Source: JAEULH01 sp963805915
GTDB lineage: Bacteria > Pseudomonadota > Alphaproteobacteria > Rhodospirillales > Defluviicoccaceae
NCBI GenBank assembly: GCA_963805915.1
Contig: CAWDWD010000011.1
Span: forward strand, 372,001 to 436,000
Length of the DNA: 64,000 nt
Reading direction: 5' to 3'
How positions within the stretch are numbered: position 1 is the stretch's first letter; each line of letters starts with the position of its first letter. The notes under the pieces were generated by a model. It was not told the DNA's origin. It was given only the letters and a program-made list of their open reading frames with translations, and did not search any database. This document shows positions 8,789 through 17,479 of this stretch, one piece after another. The position numbers were made by a program, and so were the translations under genes.

Positions 8789-8850
8789 TTGACCGCCTTA
8801 CTTACTCATGTGGGGTAATTGCGTTTCCGTTGCCCCGCCTTTCCTGATAT

Positions 8851-9666
8851 ATGGCGGAGGTGATGGCCGTCCGTAAAGACCAAGCCGATCAACCGCCTGT
8901 CTTGCCCGCCACCGCCGCCGCCACCGCCGCTTGCGTCTCGGCCAGGCGGGTCGGCCGCTTCATGCTCGACGCGTTGCTGCCGCCGCAATGCCTGGGCTGC
9001 CGGACGTTGTTGCGCTCCGATGTCGCGCTCTGTCCGGCGTGCTGGTCGGCCGTCCGGTTCATCGCCAGGCCGCTGTGCGAGGCCTGCGGCCTGCCCTTCG
9101 GGGTCGATGCGGGCGATGCGGCGCTGTGCGGCGAGTGCCTGCGCCGGCCGCGCCTGTTCGAGCGCGCGCGCGCGGCGATGGTCTACAACGACGGCAGTCG
9201 CGGCCTGATCTTGGCCTTCAAGCGCGGCGATCGGACCGACGCGGCACCCGCGTTCGGCCAATGGATGGCGCGGGCCGGCGGCGAGCTGTTGGCGAATGCG
9301 CACCTGCTTGTTCCGGTACCCTTGCACTGGACCCGTCTGTTCGCGCGAAAGTACAATCAGGCGGCGCTGCTGGCTCTCGCGCTCGAACGGATCTCGGGGG
9401 TCGCGGCGGCCCCGGATCTGCTGATTCGCCACCGGCGGACCGCTTCTCTCGGCCACCTCGGCGCGAGCGCGCGCGCCGAAACCGTTCGCGGCGCGATCGT
9501 TGTTCGCCCGCGCCGCGCGCCGATGATCAAGGATCGCCGCATTGTCCTCGTCGATGATGTCCAGACCACCGGCGCGACCGCGGACGCCTGCACCCGCGCG
9601 TTACTCGCCGAAGGCGCCGCCGCAGTGGACGTGTTGACCCTCGCGCGCACCGTCCGGGAGCTTTAG
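8851..9666 (+). CDS. comF: ComF family double zinc ribbon / phosphoribosyltransferase-fold protein
   Basis: A protein of 271 residues. Two zinc ribbons are built from CLGC (47-50), CPAC (61-64), CEAC (76-79) and CGEC (93-96), followed by a phosphoribosyltransferase fold with YNDGSRGLILAFKRGD, VPVPLHWTRLFARKYNQA and the PRPP loop IVLVDDVQTTGAT (231-243). In naturally competent bacteria ComF takes part in DNA uptake and handling; in alphaproteobacteria its role is not defined and no other com gene is nearby. First gene of a plus-strand run with glutaredoxin and nitrilase, an order often seen in this class. Confidence 0.9.
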   Translation: MAEVMAVRKDQADQPPVLPATAAATAACVSARRVGRFMLDALLPPQCLGCRTLLRSDVALCPACWSAVRFIARPLCEACGLPFGVDAGDAALCGECLRRPRLFERARAAMVYNDGSRGLILAFKRGDRTDAAPAFGQWMARAGGELLANAHLLVPVPLHWTRLFARKYNQAALLALALERISGVAAAPDLLIRHRRTASLGHLGASARAETVRGAIVVRPRRAPMIKDRRIVLVDDVQTTGATADACTRALLAEGAAAVDVLTLARTVREL

Positions 9667-9754
9667 CGGCGCTTTCAATTATTCGTGGCCAAGGGCCATA
9701 TCTCGCGACGTGCTGACCGCCAGCGGATCATCTTGCGCAACGAGGATAATCGAC

Positions 9755-10018
9755 GTGGTCAAGGTCGAGATCTACACGACGCCGTTCTGTCCGTACTGCT
9801 ATCGCGCCAAGACGCTGCTTGCAAAGAAGCAGGTGGCCTTCGAGGAGCATGACGTCTCGACGGCGCCGGGCGCGCGGCAGGAAATGCAAGAGCGCGCCGG
9901 CGGCCGGAAAACGGTGCCGCAGGTCTTCGTCGACGGCCGCCATATCGGAGATTCCGATCAACTGGCCCGCCTGGAACGCGCCGGCGAGCTGGACGCGGTC
10001 CTTCGGGGCGGCGGCTGA
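9755..10018 (+). CDS. grxC: Glutaredoxin 3
   Basis: A protein of 87 residues, standard length for GrxC. Active site CPYC in TTPFCPYCYRAKTLL, the cis-Pro TVPQVFVDGRHIGD and the C-terminal DSDQLARLERAGELD glutathione-site region are all present. It reduces protein disulfides and glutathione mixed disulfides in the cytosol. I chose the GTG at 9755 because GAGG lies about nine bases upstream and the family begins VKVEIYTT; an ATG-like extension at 9710 adds non-homologous residues. Nine bases before the nitrilase-type gene, so co-transcribed. Confidence 0.92.
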   Translation: MVKVEIYTTPFCPYCYRAKTLLAKKQVAFEEHDVSTAPGARQEMQERAGGRKTVPQVFVDGRHIGDSDQLARLERAGELDAVLRGGG

Positions 10019-10026
10019 GCCCGGCC

Positions 10027-10854
10027 ATGGCGTCGACCTGCCGCGCCGCCTGCGTACAGACCAACTCGGCGCGCGATGTCGATGCCAACATCGCCGCGGT
10101 CCTTCCCCTGATCAGGGAGGCTTGCGCGGGCGGGGCCGAGTTCGTTCTGCTTCCCGAAAACGTCGCCATGCTCGAGCCCGACCAAGCCCGCCAGCGCGAC
10201 AAGGCACTGCCCGAGGATGGCCATCCGGCGTTGGCCGCGTTCGCCGGCATCGCCGCGGAGCTCCGGGTCTGGCTCCTGATCGGCTCGCTCGCCGTCCGCC
10301 TGACCGACGGCCGCATCGCCAATCGCTCGCTGCTGGTCGACGCGCATGGCCGGGTCGTTGCCCGCTACGACAAGATCCACCTCTTCGACGTCGACCTCGG
10401 CGGCGCGGAGAGCTACCGGGAATCGGCGGTCATTGCCCCCGGCGCGCGCGCCGTTATCGCCGATACGCCGTGGGGCCGGCTCGGCATGAGCGTCTGCTAC
10501 GATCTCCGCTTCGCCCAACTTTATCGCGCCCTGGCCAAGGCCGGGGCCGATTTCCTGGCGATCCCGTCGGCATTCACCAAAACCACCGGCGCGGCGCACT
10601 GGCACGTGCTGGCGCGCGCGCGGGCGATCGAGACGGGATGCTATGTCCTCGCGCCGGCCCAATGCGGCACCCACGCCGAGGGCCGGAGGACGTTCGGCCA
10701 TTCGCTGATCATCGACCCCTGGGGCGTCGTGCTCGCCGATGGCGGCGAGGACGTCGGCATCGTCGCCGCCGAGCTCGACCGCGAGACGGTTGCCGCGGCC
10801 AGGCGGCGGATTCCGGCCCTCGACCACGATCGCCCCTTCACCCTCGCGCCGTGA
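10027..10854 (+). CDS. Carbon-nitrogen hydrolase (nitrilase superfamily, Nit1/NIT2-like)
   Basis: A protein of 275 residues with the complete catalytic triad of the superfamily: Glu44 in FVLLPENVAML, Lys116 in RYDKIHLFDVDL, and Cys157 in RLGMSVCYDLRF. The NitFhit/Nit1 branch hydrolyses deaminated glutathione or related omega-amides; position beside a glutaredoxin gene fits a glutathione-repair role, but substrate is inferred. The tail HDRPFTLAP overlaps the convergent ubiG end by 17 bases. Confidence 0.9.
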   Translation: MASTCRAACVQTNSARDVDANIAAVLPLIREACAGGAEFVLLPENVAMLEPDQARQRDKALPEDGHPALAAFAGIAAELRVWLLIGSLAVRLTDGRIANRSLLVDAHGRVVARYDKIHLFDVDLGGAESYRESAVIAPGARAVIADTPWGRLGMSVCYDLRFAQLYRALAKAGADFLAIPSAFTKTTGAAHWHVLARARAIETGCYVLAPAQCGTHAEGRRTFGHSLIIDPWGVVLADGGEDVGIVAAELDRETVAAARRRIPALDHDRPFTLAP

Positions 10855-11623
10855 TCGCGGCCGCGCCGTCGCCCACGATAAATGTCAGGTAGTTGATCGA
10901 CAGATCGTCGCTCAGGGCCCAGCGGTCGAGCAGCGGATTGTAGCTCATGCCCCGGCGATCGACGATCCGCAGTCCCTGACGGCGCAGGCCGCGGGCGAGA
11001 TCCTTTGGGGGCACGAACTTGCGCCAATCGTGCGTCCCCGGCGGGACCCAGCGGAGGATGTACTCGGCGCCGATCTTGGCCAACGCCAGCGACTTCAAGG
11101 TCCGATTGAGCGTGGCCACGACCATCGCCCCGCCCGGCTTCATCAGCCGCGCGCTGGCGGCGAGGAAGCCGTCGACGTCGGCGACGTGCTCGATCACCTC
11201 CATGCTGAGAACGACATCGAACGTCTCGCCTTCCTCGGCGAGACCCTCCGGCAGGACGCAGCGGTAGGTGATGTCGAGGTTGCACTGGCGGGCATGGGCC
11301 TGGGCGACGGCGATGGCTTTCGCCTCGGCGTCGATGCCGCTCACCCGCGCGCCGAGCCTGGCCATCGGCTCGGTCAAAAGGCCGCCGCCGCAGCCGAGAT
11401 CGACCATGCTGAGGCCGGCGAACGGCGTCGCGCTGCCGCCGTCGCCGCCGAAATGGGCGAGGACGTGGTCGCGGATGAAGCCGATGCGGACGGGATTGAG
11501 CTTGTGCAGTTGGCCGAACTCGCCGTGAACATCCCACCAGGTCGAGGCCAACCTGGCGAAGCGCTCGATCTCGTCTGGCGAGGCGGTGTTGGTCGCGCGC
11601 ATGGTTGTATTTGCCTCAGTCAT
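10838..11623 (-). CDS. ubiG: Ubiquinone biosynthesis O-methyltransferase
   Basis: Catalyses both O-methylations in ubiquinone synthesis. Seen: DEIERFARLASTWWDVHGEF, LHKLNPVRIGFIRDHV, the SAM site MVDLGCGGGLLTEPMARLG, GIDAEAKAIAVAQAHA, VVLSMEVIEHVADVDGF and TLNRTLKSLALAKIGAEYIL, the UbiG pattern. The frame is open 50 codons further upstream, but that part is not UbiG-like; the ATG at 11621-11623 (MTEANTTMRATN) gives about 261 residues, near the family norm. Divergent from lysC across about 208 bp. Confidence 0.93.
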   Translation of the reverse strand: MTEANTTMRATNTASPDEIERFARLASTWWDVHGEFGQLHKLNPVRIGFIRDHVLAHFGGDGGSATPFAGLSMVDLGCGGGLLTEPMARLGARVSGIDAEAKAIAVAQAHARQCNLDITYRCVLPEGLAEEGETFDVVLSMEVIEHVADVDGFLAASARLMKPGGAMVVATLNRTLKSLALAKIGAEYILRWVPPGTHDWRKFVPPKDLARGLRRQGLRIVDRRGMSYNPLLDRWALSDDLSINYLTFIVGDGAAAITARG

Positions 11624-11831
11624 TTTACGGAAACCCACCGGAGGTTGCGTTGGCGGCATGTCGCGCGCAATCGGTTGCGTCAATCGCGGCTTGCCTTTAT
11701 TTAACGAGGGCGGTCGCGCCGGCAACGGAGCGCCGACCCGCGCATCATCCACGATTAGTGGGGCTCGTGTCACCCGTCCACGTCCGGCCGGGAGCCGGCG
11801 CGAGCGGGCGGGCCCATGCTGCGGGGGAACA

Positions 11832-13049
11832 ATGGCGCGATTGGTTCAGAAATTCGGCGGCACCTCGGTGGCCGACATCGACCGTATCAACGCGGTGGCG
11901 GCAACGGTCAAGCGTAGCGTCGACGCGGGCGACGAGGTCGCCGTGGTCGTCTCGGCGATGGCGGGGGTGACAAACCAGCTGATCGGCTACGTGTCTGCGA
12001 TCAGCCCGATGCATGACGCCCGCGAGTACGATGTCGTTGTCTCGAGCGGCGAGCAGGTGACGTCGGGGCTGTTGGCGCTGGCCCTCCAGAAGCTGGGCGT
12101 GCCGTCGCGCTCATGGCTCGGCTGGCAATTGCCGCTGCGCACGGACAATGCCCATGGCCGGGCTCGGATCGAAGGTGTCGAGACCGCCGAGATTGCACGG
12201 CGCATGGGGCAGGGCGAGGTCCCGGTGCTGGCCGGCTTCCAGGGGCTTGCTTGCGATGCGCGGATTACGACGCTGGGCCGGGGCGGCTCCGATACCACCG
12301 GGGTCGCCTTGGCCGCCGCGCTCAACGCCGATCGGTGCGACATTTTCACCGATGTCGATGGGGTCTATACTTCCGATCCGCGGATCGTGGCGCGGGCGCG
12401 CAAGCTCGAAAAAATCACTTATGAGGAAATGCTCGAGTTGGCCTCGCTCGGCGCCAAGGTGCTGCAGACGCGCGCGGTCGAGCTGGCGATGAACTTCGGC
12501 GTCCGGCTGCAGGTTCTGTCGAGCTTCGCGGACGTGCCGGGAACCCTCGTTGTCGGAGAGGACGAAATCTTGGAACAGGAATTGGTGAGCGGCATCGCCT
12601 ACAGCCGTGACGAGGCCAAAATCACGCTGCTCAGGGTCGCCGACCGGCCGGGTGTCGCCGCCGGCATCTTCGGCCCGCTGGCCGACGCCAGCATCAACGT
12701 CGACATGATCGTCCAGAACGTCTCCCCGGCCGGCGGCACAACGGATTTGACCTTTACCGTCGGCAAGGCCGACCTTGATCGGGCGGTCGCGGTGATTGCC
12801 GAACATCGCGACGACATCGCGTACGCCGACTTGCGTTCGGATGCCAATGTCGTCAAGGTCTCGGTGATCGGCGTCGGCATGCGCAGCCACGCCGGCATCG
12901 CCCAGCGCATGTTCCACACGCTCGCGGAAAAAGGGATTAACATCCAGGTGATCTCGACCTCGGAAATCAAGGTCAGCGTGTTGATCGACGAAGTTTATAC
13001 CGAACTCGCCGTCCGTGCGTTGCACGCCGCCTACGGCCTCGACGCTTAA
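11832..13049 (+). CDS. lysC: Aspartate kinase
   Basis: A protein of 405 residues, typical for the monofunctional, ACT-regulated aspartokinase that opens the lysine/threonine/methionine pathway. Kinase motifs KFGGTSVADIDRI (7-19), VVVSSGEQVTSGL, TTLGRGGSDTTGVALAAAL and CDIFTDVDGVYTSDPRI are intact. Two ACT domains fill the last 140 residues (KITLLRVADRPGVAAGIFGP and VSVIGVGMRSHAGIAQRMF), where lysine/threonine feedback would act. ATG at 11832 is preceded by GGGG. Six bases separate it from the next gene. Confidence 0.97.
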   Translation: MARLVQKFGGTSVADIDRINAVAATVKRSVDAGDEVAVVVSAMAGVTNQLIGYVSAISPMHDAREYDVVVSSGEQVTSGLLALALQKLGVPSRSWLGWQLPLRTDNAHGRARIEGVETAEIARRMGQGEVPVLAGFQGLACDARITTLGRGGSDTTGVALAAALNADRCDIFTDVDGVYTSDPRIVARARKLEKITYEEMLELASLGAKVLQTRAVELAMNFGVRLQVLSSFADVPGTLVVGEDEILEQELVSGIAYSRDEAKITLLRVADRPGVAAGIFGPLADASINVDMIVQNVSPAGGTTDLTFTVGKADLDRAVAVIAEHRDDIAYADLRSDANVVKVSVIGVGMRSHAGIAQRMFHTLAEKGINIQVISTSEIKVSVLIDEVYTELAVRALHAAYGLDA

Positions 13050-13055
13050 GAGATC

Positions 13056-14090
13056 ATGGCAACACCGAGCGCCGAGGCGCGGCTCGACCGGCTGTGGTCG
13101 CGGGGAACGGCATTTCTCGGCTGCCGCTACGCCCTCATGGGTGGAGCGATGTCGTGGGTCTCCGAGCACCACCTGGTTTCGGCCATCTCCAACGCCGGCG
13201 GGTTCGGCGTCGTCGCCTGTGGGTCGCTCGGCCCCGACCAGTTGGACGGCGAGGTCGCGGCGACCCAGGCTTTGACCGTCAAGCCGTTCGGCGTCAACCT
13301 GATTATCATGCACCCTCAGCTCGAGGCTCTCATCGACGTCTGCCTCGGGCGCGGGGTCGGTCATGTGGTTCTCGCCGGCGGGATGCCGCCTGCCGCGATG
13401 ATCAAGCGGCTGAAGGTCGGCGGCGCGCGCGTCGTGTGCTTCGCGCCCGCCCTCGGGATCGCCAAGCGCTTGATCCGCAGCGGCGCCGATGCGCTGATCA
13501 TCGAGGGCGCCGAGGCGGGAGGGCACATCGGCCAGGTGTCCACCAGCGTTCTCGCCCAGGAGATTTTGCCCGTGGTCCGCGATGTCCCGGTTTTTGTCGC
13601 GGGCGGGGTCGGCCGCGGCGAAGCGGTCGTCACATATCTCGAAATGGGCGCCAGCGGTTGCCAGCTTGGCACGCGGTTTGTCTGCGCCACCGAAAGCATC
13701 GCCCACCCGGCGTTCAAGAAAGCGTTCGTGCGCGCCAACGCCCGTGACGCGGTGGTTTCCGTGCAGATCGACCCCGACCTGCCGGTCATCCCGGTCAGGG
13801 CCCTGAGCAACGGCGGCAGCCGGCGTTTCGCCGAAGTTCAGCGTGAGATCGCCGCGCGGTACCGCGGCGGCGAACTGACCCAGCAGCAGGCGCAACTGGA
13901 GATTGAATTGTACTGGGCGGGCGCGCTGCGCCGCGCGGTTATCGACGGCGACGTCGACGGCGGTTCGATGATGGCCGGCCAAAGCGTCGGCATGGTCTCG
14001 CGCGAGCAGCCAACGGCGGAGATCATCGAGGAACTGGTCGCCCAGGCGGTCGCCGCTCTTGTCGCCCGCGACCTGAGAGAGGCCGGCTGA
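13056..14090 (+). CDS. NAD(P)H-dependent flavin oxidoreductase (nitronate monooxygenase family)
   Basis: A protein of 344 residues in the 2-nitropropane dioxygenase/FabK-like TIM-barrel family binding FMN. Seen: RYALMGGAMSWVSEHHLVSA, ISNAGGFGVVACGSL, VGHVVLAGGMPPAAMIKRL, ADALIIEGAEAGGHIG, VPVFVAGGVGRGEAVVTYL, MGASGCQLGTRFVCATES. The EAGGH motif carries the histidine used for nitronate oxidation. Real substrate is unknown. Sits between lysC and ptsP with gaps of six and four bases, so it is probably in that operon. Confidence 0.88.
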   Translation: MATPSAEARLDRLWSRGTAFLGCRYALMGGAMSWVSEHHLVSAISNAGGFGVVACGSLGPDQLDGEVAATQALTVKPFGVNLIIMHPQLEALIDVCLGRGVGHVVLAGGMPPAAMIKRLKVGGARVVCFAPALGIAKRLIRSGADALIIEGAEAGGHIGQVSTSVLAQEILPVVRDVPVFVAGGVGRGEAVVTYLEMGASGCQLGTRFVCATESIAHPAFKKAFVRANARDAVVSVQIDPDLPVIPVRALSNGGSRRFAEVQREIAARYRGGELTQQQAQLEIELYWAGALRRAVIDGDVDGGSMMAGQSVGMVSREQPTAEIIEELVAQAVAALVARDLREAG

Positions 14091-14094
14091 GGTG

Positions 14095-16366
14095 ATGCAC
14101 CACGGCCAAACCGTTCTGGTTTTGCGCCGTCTCCTGGCCCGCATTCGCGACGTCATGGCGAGCGAGGGGAACGGGGAGACTCGTCTCGCCCGGATCGTCT
14201 CGATCATCGCCAAGGACATGAGGGCCGAGGTCTGCTCGATCTACATCCGTCGCGCCGGGGACGTGCTCGAATTGTTCGCGACCCAGGGACTTCGCGCCGC
14301 GGCCATACACCGGACGCGGCTGCGGGTCGGGGAGGGCCTGATCGGCGAAATCGCCGCCAAGCAGCGCCCGCTGGCCTTGTCCGACGCCCGAGCCCACCCG
14401 AGCTTTGCCTATCGTCCGGAGACCGGCGAGGAGATCTATCACTCCTTGATGGGGGTGCCGATCCTGCGCGGCGGCCGGGTCGTCGGCGTGCTGGCGGTGC
14501 AAAATACGGCGCGGCGACAGTATAGCGACGAGGAAATCGAGGCGCTGCAGACCGTCGCCATGGTTCTCGCCGAAATGGTGGCCAACGGCGTTGCGACCGA
14601 CAGTGCATCCGTGGTTCCGGTCGAAACGGCGGCGGCGGCGCCGACGCGGCTGGAAGGCGCGCGCCTGCATAGCGGCCTCGCGCTCGGCATCGCCGTTCTT
14701 CACAAGCCACGGTTCGCCATCCGCAGGATCGTCGCCGAGGATACCCGGGTCGAGCACGACCGGCTGCGCCAGGCCGTCGCCGACATGCACGGCGCGCTTG
14801 ACGACATGTTGCGTTCGACCGCCATCGGCGAGAGCGGCGAGCACCGCGACGTTCTCGAGACCTACCGGATGATCGCCGAGGACGTCGGCTGGCTGCGCCG
14901 GATCGGCGAGGCCATCAACACCGGCCTGACCGCCGAGGCCGCCGTGCAGAAGGTGAGCGACGAAATTCACGCGCGGATGAGCCAAGTCTCCGATCCGTAC
15001 CTGCGCGAGCGGGTCCACGACCTCGAGGACCTCGCCGACCGGCTGCTTCAGCATCTCACCGGCGCCGAGCCCGGCGGTCCCGCCATTCCCGTCGACGAAG
15101 ACGTCATCCTCGTCGCCCGCAATCTGGGCCCGGCCCAACTTCTCGACTATCACCGCCGCCGCTTGCGTGGGGTCGTGCTCGAGGAGGGCTCGCCCAATTC
15201 GCATGTCGCGATCGTTGCCCGGGCGCTCGACATCCCGGTGGTTGGCCAAGTCCGCGAGGCCATGGCACGGATCGAGTATGGCGACCGGCTGATCGTTGAT
15301 GCCGAGCACGCCCAGGTTCTGGTCCGTCCCGGAGACGAAATCAGCAAGCTGTTTCTCAAGAGCCTGAAGGCGCGCGACGAACGCAAGGCGGCCTATGCCG
15401 CGCTCAAGGACCTGCCGGCGGTCACGCTCGACGGCGTGCGCATCAGCGTTAATATCAACGCCGGACTGCTGATCGATCTCCAGCACCTCGCCGAGTTCGG
15501 ACATCGACGGGGTCGGCCTCTACCGCACCGAAGTGCCGTTCATGGTTCGACCGGAGCTGCCGGACGTCGAGATGCAGCGGCAGATCTATCGCAAGGTTCT
15601 CGAGTACGCCGGGGGCAAGCCGGTTGTCTTTCGAACCCTGGATGTCGGCGGCGACAAGGTGATGCCCTACTGGCCCTCCGGCCAGGAGGAAAATCCGGCG
15701 ATGGGGTGGCGGGCAATCCGGGTCTCGATCGACCGCCCGGCGATGCTCCGACAGCAGTTGCGGGCGCTCATCCAGGCCGCGGCGGGGCAGGACCTGTGGG
15801 TGATGTTCCCGATGGTGACCGAGGTCGCGGAATTTCAATACGCGCGCGCGATGCTCGACAAGGAGCTGGAGCGGGTGCGCGCCGGCGGCGGCGGAATTCC
15901 CAGCAAAGTCCGCGTCGGGGCGATGCTTGAGGTCCCGGCGCTGATCTATCAGCTGCCGGAGTTGCTGCGCCACGTCGACTTTCTGTCGATCGGCACCAAC
16001 GACCTGTTCCAGTTCATGTTCGCCAGCGACCGAGGCAACTATGAGATGTCTGAGCGCTACGACAACCTGTCGCCGGTCGCGCTGAATATTCTCCGCTTGA
16101 TTCTCCAGCAATGCCAAGCCGCCGGCGTTCCTGTCAGCATATGCGGCGAGATGGCCGCCCGGCCGCTCGACGCCATGGCCTTGATCGGCATCGGCTTTCG
16201 CAGCATTTCCGTCTCGCCGCCGGCGGTTGGAGCGATCAAGGCGACATTCCGCGGTGTTCGTCTCGCCGTGCTGGAGGGATTCATGGCTTCATTATGCGGC
16301 GGCAAGCAGCATAGCCTCCGCGAAACGCTCAAGGCCTATGCTATCGATCACGGGGTGATGCACTAG
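14095..16366 (+). pseudogene. ptsP: PTS-Ntr enzyme I (PEP-protein phosphotransferase), frameshifted
   Basis: EI-Ntr feeds phosphate from PEP to NPr and EIIA-Ntr, a nitrogen/potassium regulatory relay. The first frame holds a GAF domain (about residues 15-160, SIYIRRAGDVLELFATQGL), the EI N-terminal domain and the phosphohistidine segment GSPNSHVAIVARALDIPVVG. Near 15500 the frame changes inside the start of the PEP-binding barrel: NAGLLIDLQHLAEFG, then DGVGLYRTEVPFMVRPELPD in the next frame, which runs intact to 16366 through TLDVGGDKVMPYW, SIGTNDLFQFMFASDR and the catalytic Cys segment VSICGEMAARP. One inserted base (or two lost) explains it. Repaired length is about 756 residues, normal. 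The neighbouring operon is intact, so sequencing error is a serious alternative to decay. Confidence 0.88.
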
Positions 16367-16423
16367 GCCGAGAGCGTGCGCCGGCGTCGGCTGACGGCGG
16401 ATTTTTTTTGGGGCGTCGGGGTG

Positions 16424-17386
16424 ATGGGCGATATCGACTCGGCACGGAATGCGAACGCGGGCGTCGGCGCCACGCTGCGCGCCTATCGCCTGCGCAGCGG
16501 GCGGGACCTCACCGACGCCGCCGAAACCTTGCACATCCGCAAGCCCTTCCTTCAGGCGATCGAGGACGGCCGCTATGAGGATCTGCCCGGGCCGACCTAC
16601 GCCTCCGGGTTCGTGCGGGCCTACGCCGATTACCTCGAGCTCGACGCCGACGAGGCGGTTCGCCGTTTCAAGCTGGAGACGCTGGGGCGCAGGATCGGCG
16701 GCGATCTGCATTTCCCCGCGCCGGAATCCGAACGCGGCGTGCCGAAGGGCGCCATCTTGCTGATCAGCGCGCTGCTGGCCGCGCTGGCCTACGGCGGCTG
16801 GTATTTCCTGTCGTCGAGCAACACCAACGTCAGCGAGCTTGTTGCCTCCCTGCCCGAGCGGCTGAGCCCGGACAGCGCCACACTCAGCGCCCCGCTCAGC
16901 GCCACGCCGCCCGAGCCGGCGCCGCCGCCGCCGACCGCGCCATCATCGCCCGAGCCGATGGCTACACCTGCGCCTCCGCCCGCGCTTGCGCCGCCGGCGA
17001 ACGAGGCCGCCACCGCCGACTCCTTCGCGCCGCCGCCGCCGCCGGTCGAGCCGGCGGCGGCAACAACGGCTCGGCCATCAAGTCAACAGCCGCCCGTGCA
17101 ACCGCCGAACAACGACGAAAGGATCGTGCTGAACGCGAAGGCCGACAGTTGGATCGAATTGCGCGGCCGTGATCAACGCGTGGTCCTGAGCCAGATCCTC
17201 AAGGCCGGCGAGACGCTCTCGGTCGAAAACGGGGGCGGGTTGACGTTGATGACCGGCAATGCCGGCGGACTCGAAATCGTTCTTGATGGAACGCCGCTTC
17301 CTCCGTTGGGCAGAGACGGCGGGGTTCGGCGCGGCATTGTTCTGGAGTCAGCCGCCCTGAAACGCATGAGGGACGGGGGCGATTGA
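16424..17386 (+). CDS. RodZ-like helix-turn-helix membrane protein (DUF4115)
   Basis: About 320 residues. N-terminal cytoplasmic HTH of the RodZ type (GATLRAYRLRSGRDLTDAAE, LPGPTYASGFVRAYADYL), one transmembrane helix (GAILLISALLAALAYGGWYFL), a 110-residue Pro/Ala-rich linker, and a C-terminal periplasmic DUF4115 domain (LNAKADSWIELRGRDQRVVL). RodZ links MreB to the cell-wall machinery; in alphaproteobacteria this gene commonly precedes ispG, as here. The ATG at 16424 gives a start just before the HTH; an earlier in-frame start at 16376 adds a basic stretch and is less likely. Confidence 0.88.
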   Translation: MGDIDSARNANAGVGATLRAYRLRSGRDLTDAAETLHIRKPFLQAIEDGRYEDLPGPTYASGFVRAYADYLELDADEAVRRFKLETLGRRIGGDLHFPAPESERGVPKGAILLISALLAALAYGGWYFLSSSNTNVSELVASLPERLSPDSATLSAPLSATPPEPAPPPPTAPSSPEPMATPAPPPALAPPANEAATADSFAPPPPPVEPAAATTARPSSQQPPVQPPNNDERIVLNAKADSWIELRGRDQRVVLSQILKAGETLSVENGGGLTLMTGNAGGLEIVLDGTPLPPLGRDGGVRRGIVLESAALKRMRDGGD

Positions 17387-17479
17387 CTTTCATCGAGCCT
17401 TGACCCATTGGTCCGGCGAGGTCACCTGCCTGTGTGAGCGGGTTTTTGTGTCTGTTTGTCGTCCTTGAGGAGCTTCACA

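Noticed and set aside
8745..8790. Short repeats in the methyltransferase leader (ccggcatgg and variants)
   Set aside because: Imperfect and too short to call a repeat array. Noted only as a reason to doubt the exact start.
12111..14219. A 702-codon open frame on the minus strand
   Set aside because: Antisense to lysC, the flavin oxidoreductase and ptsP. Its His/Asp/Arg-rich composition is typical of GC-rich shadow frames and no domain is seen.
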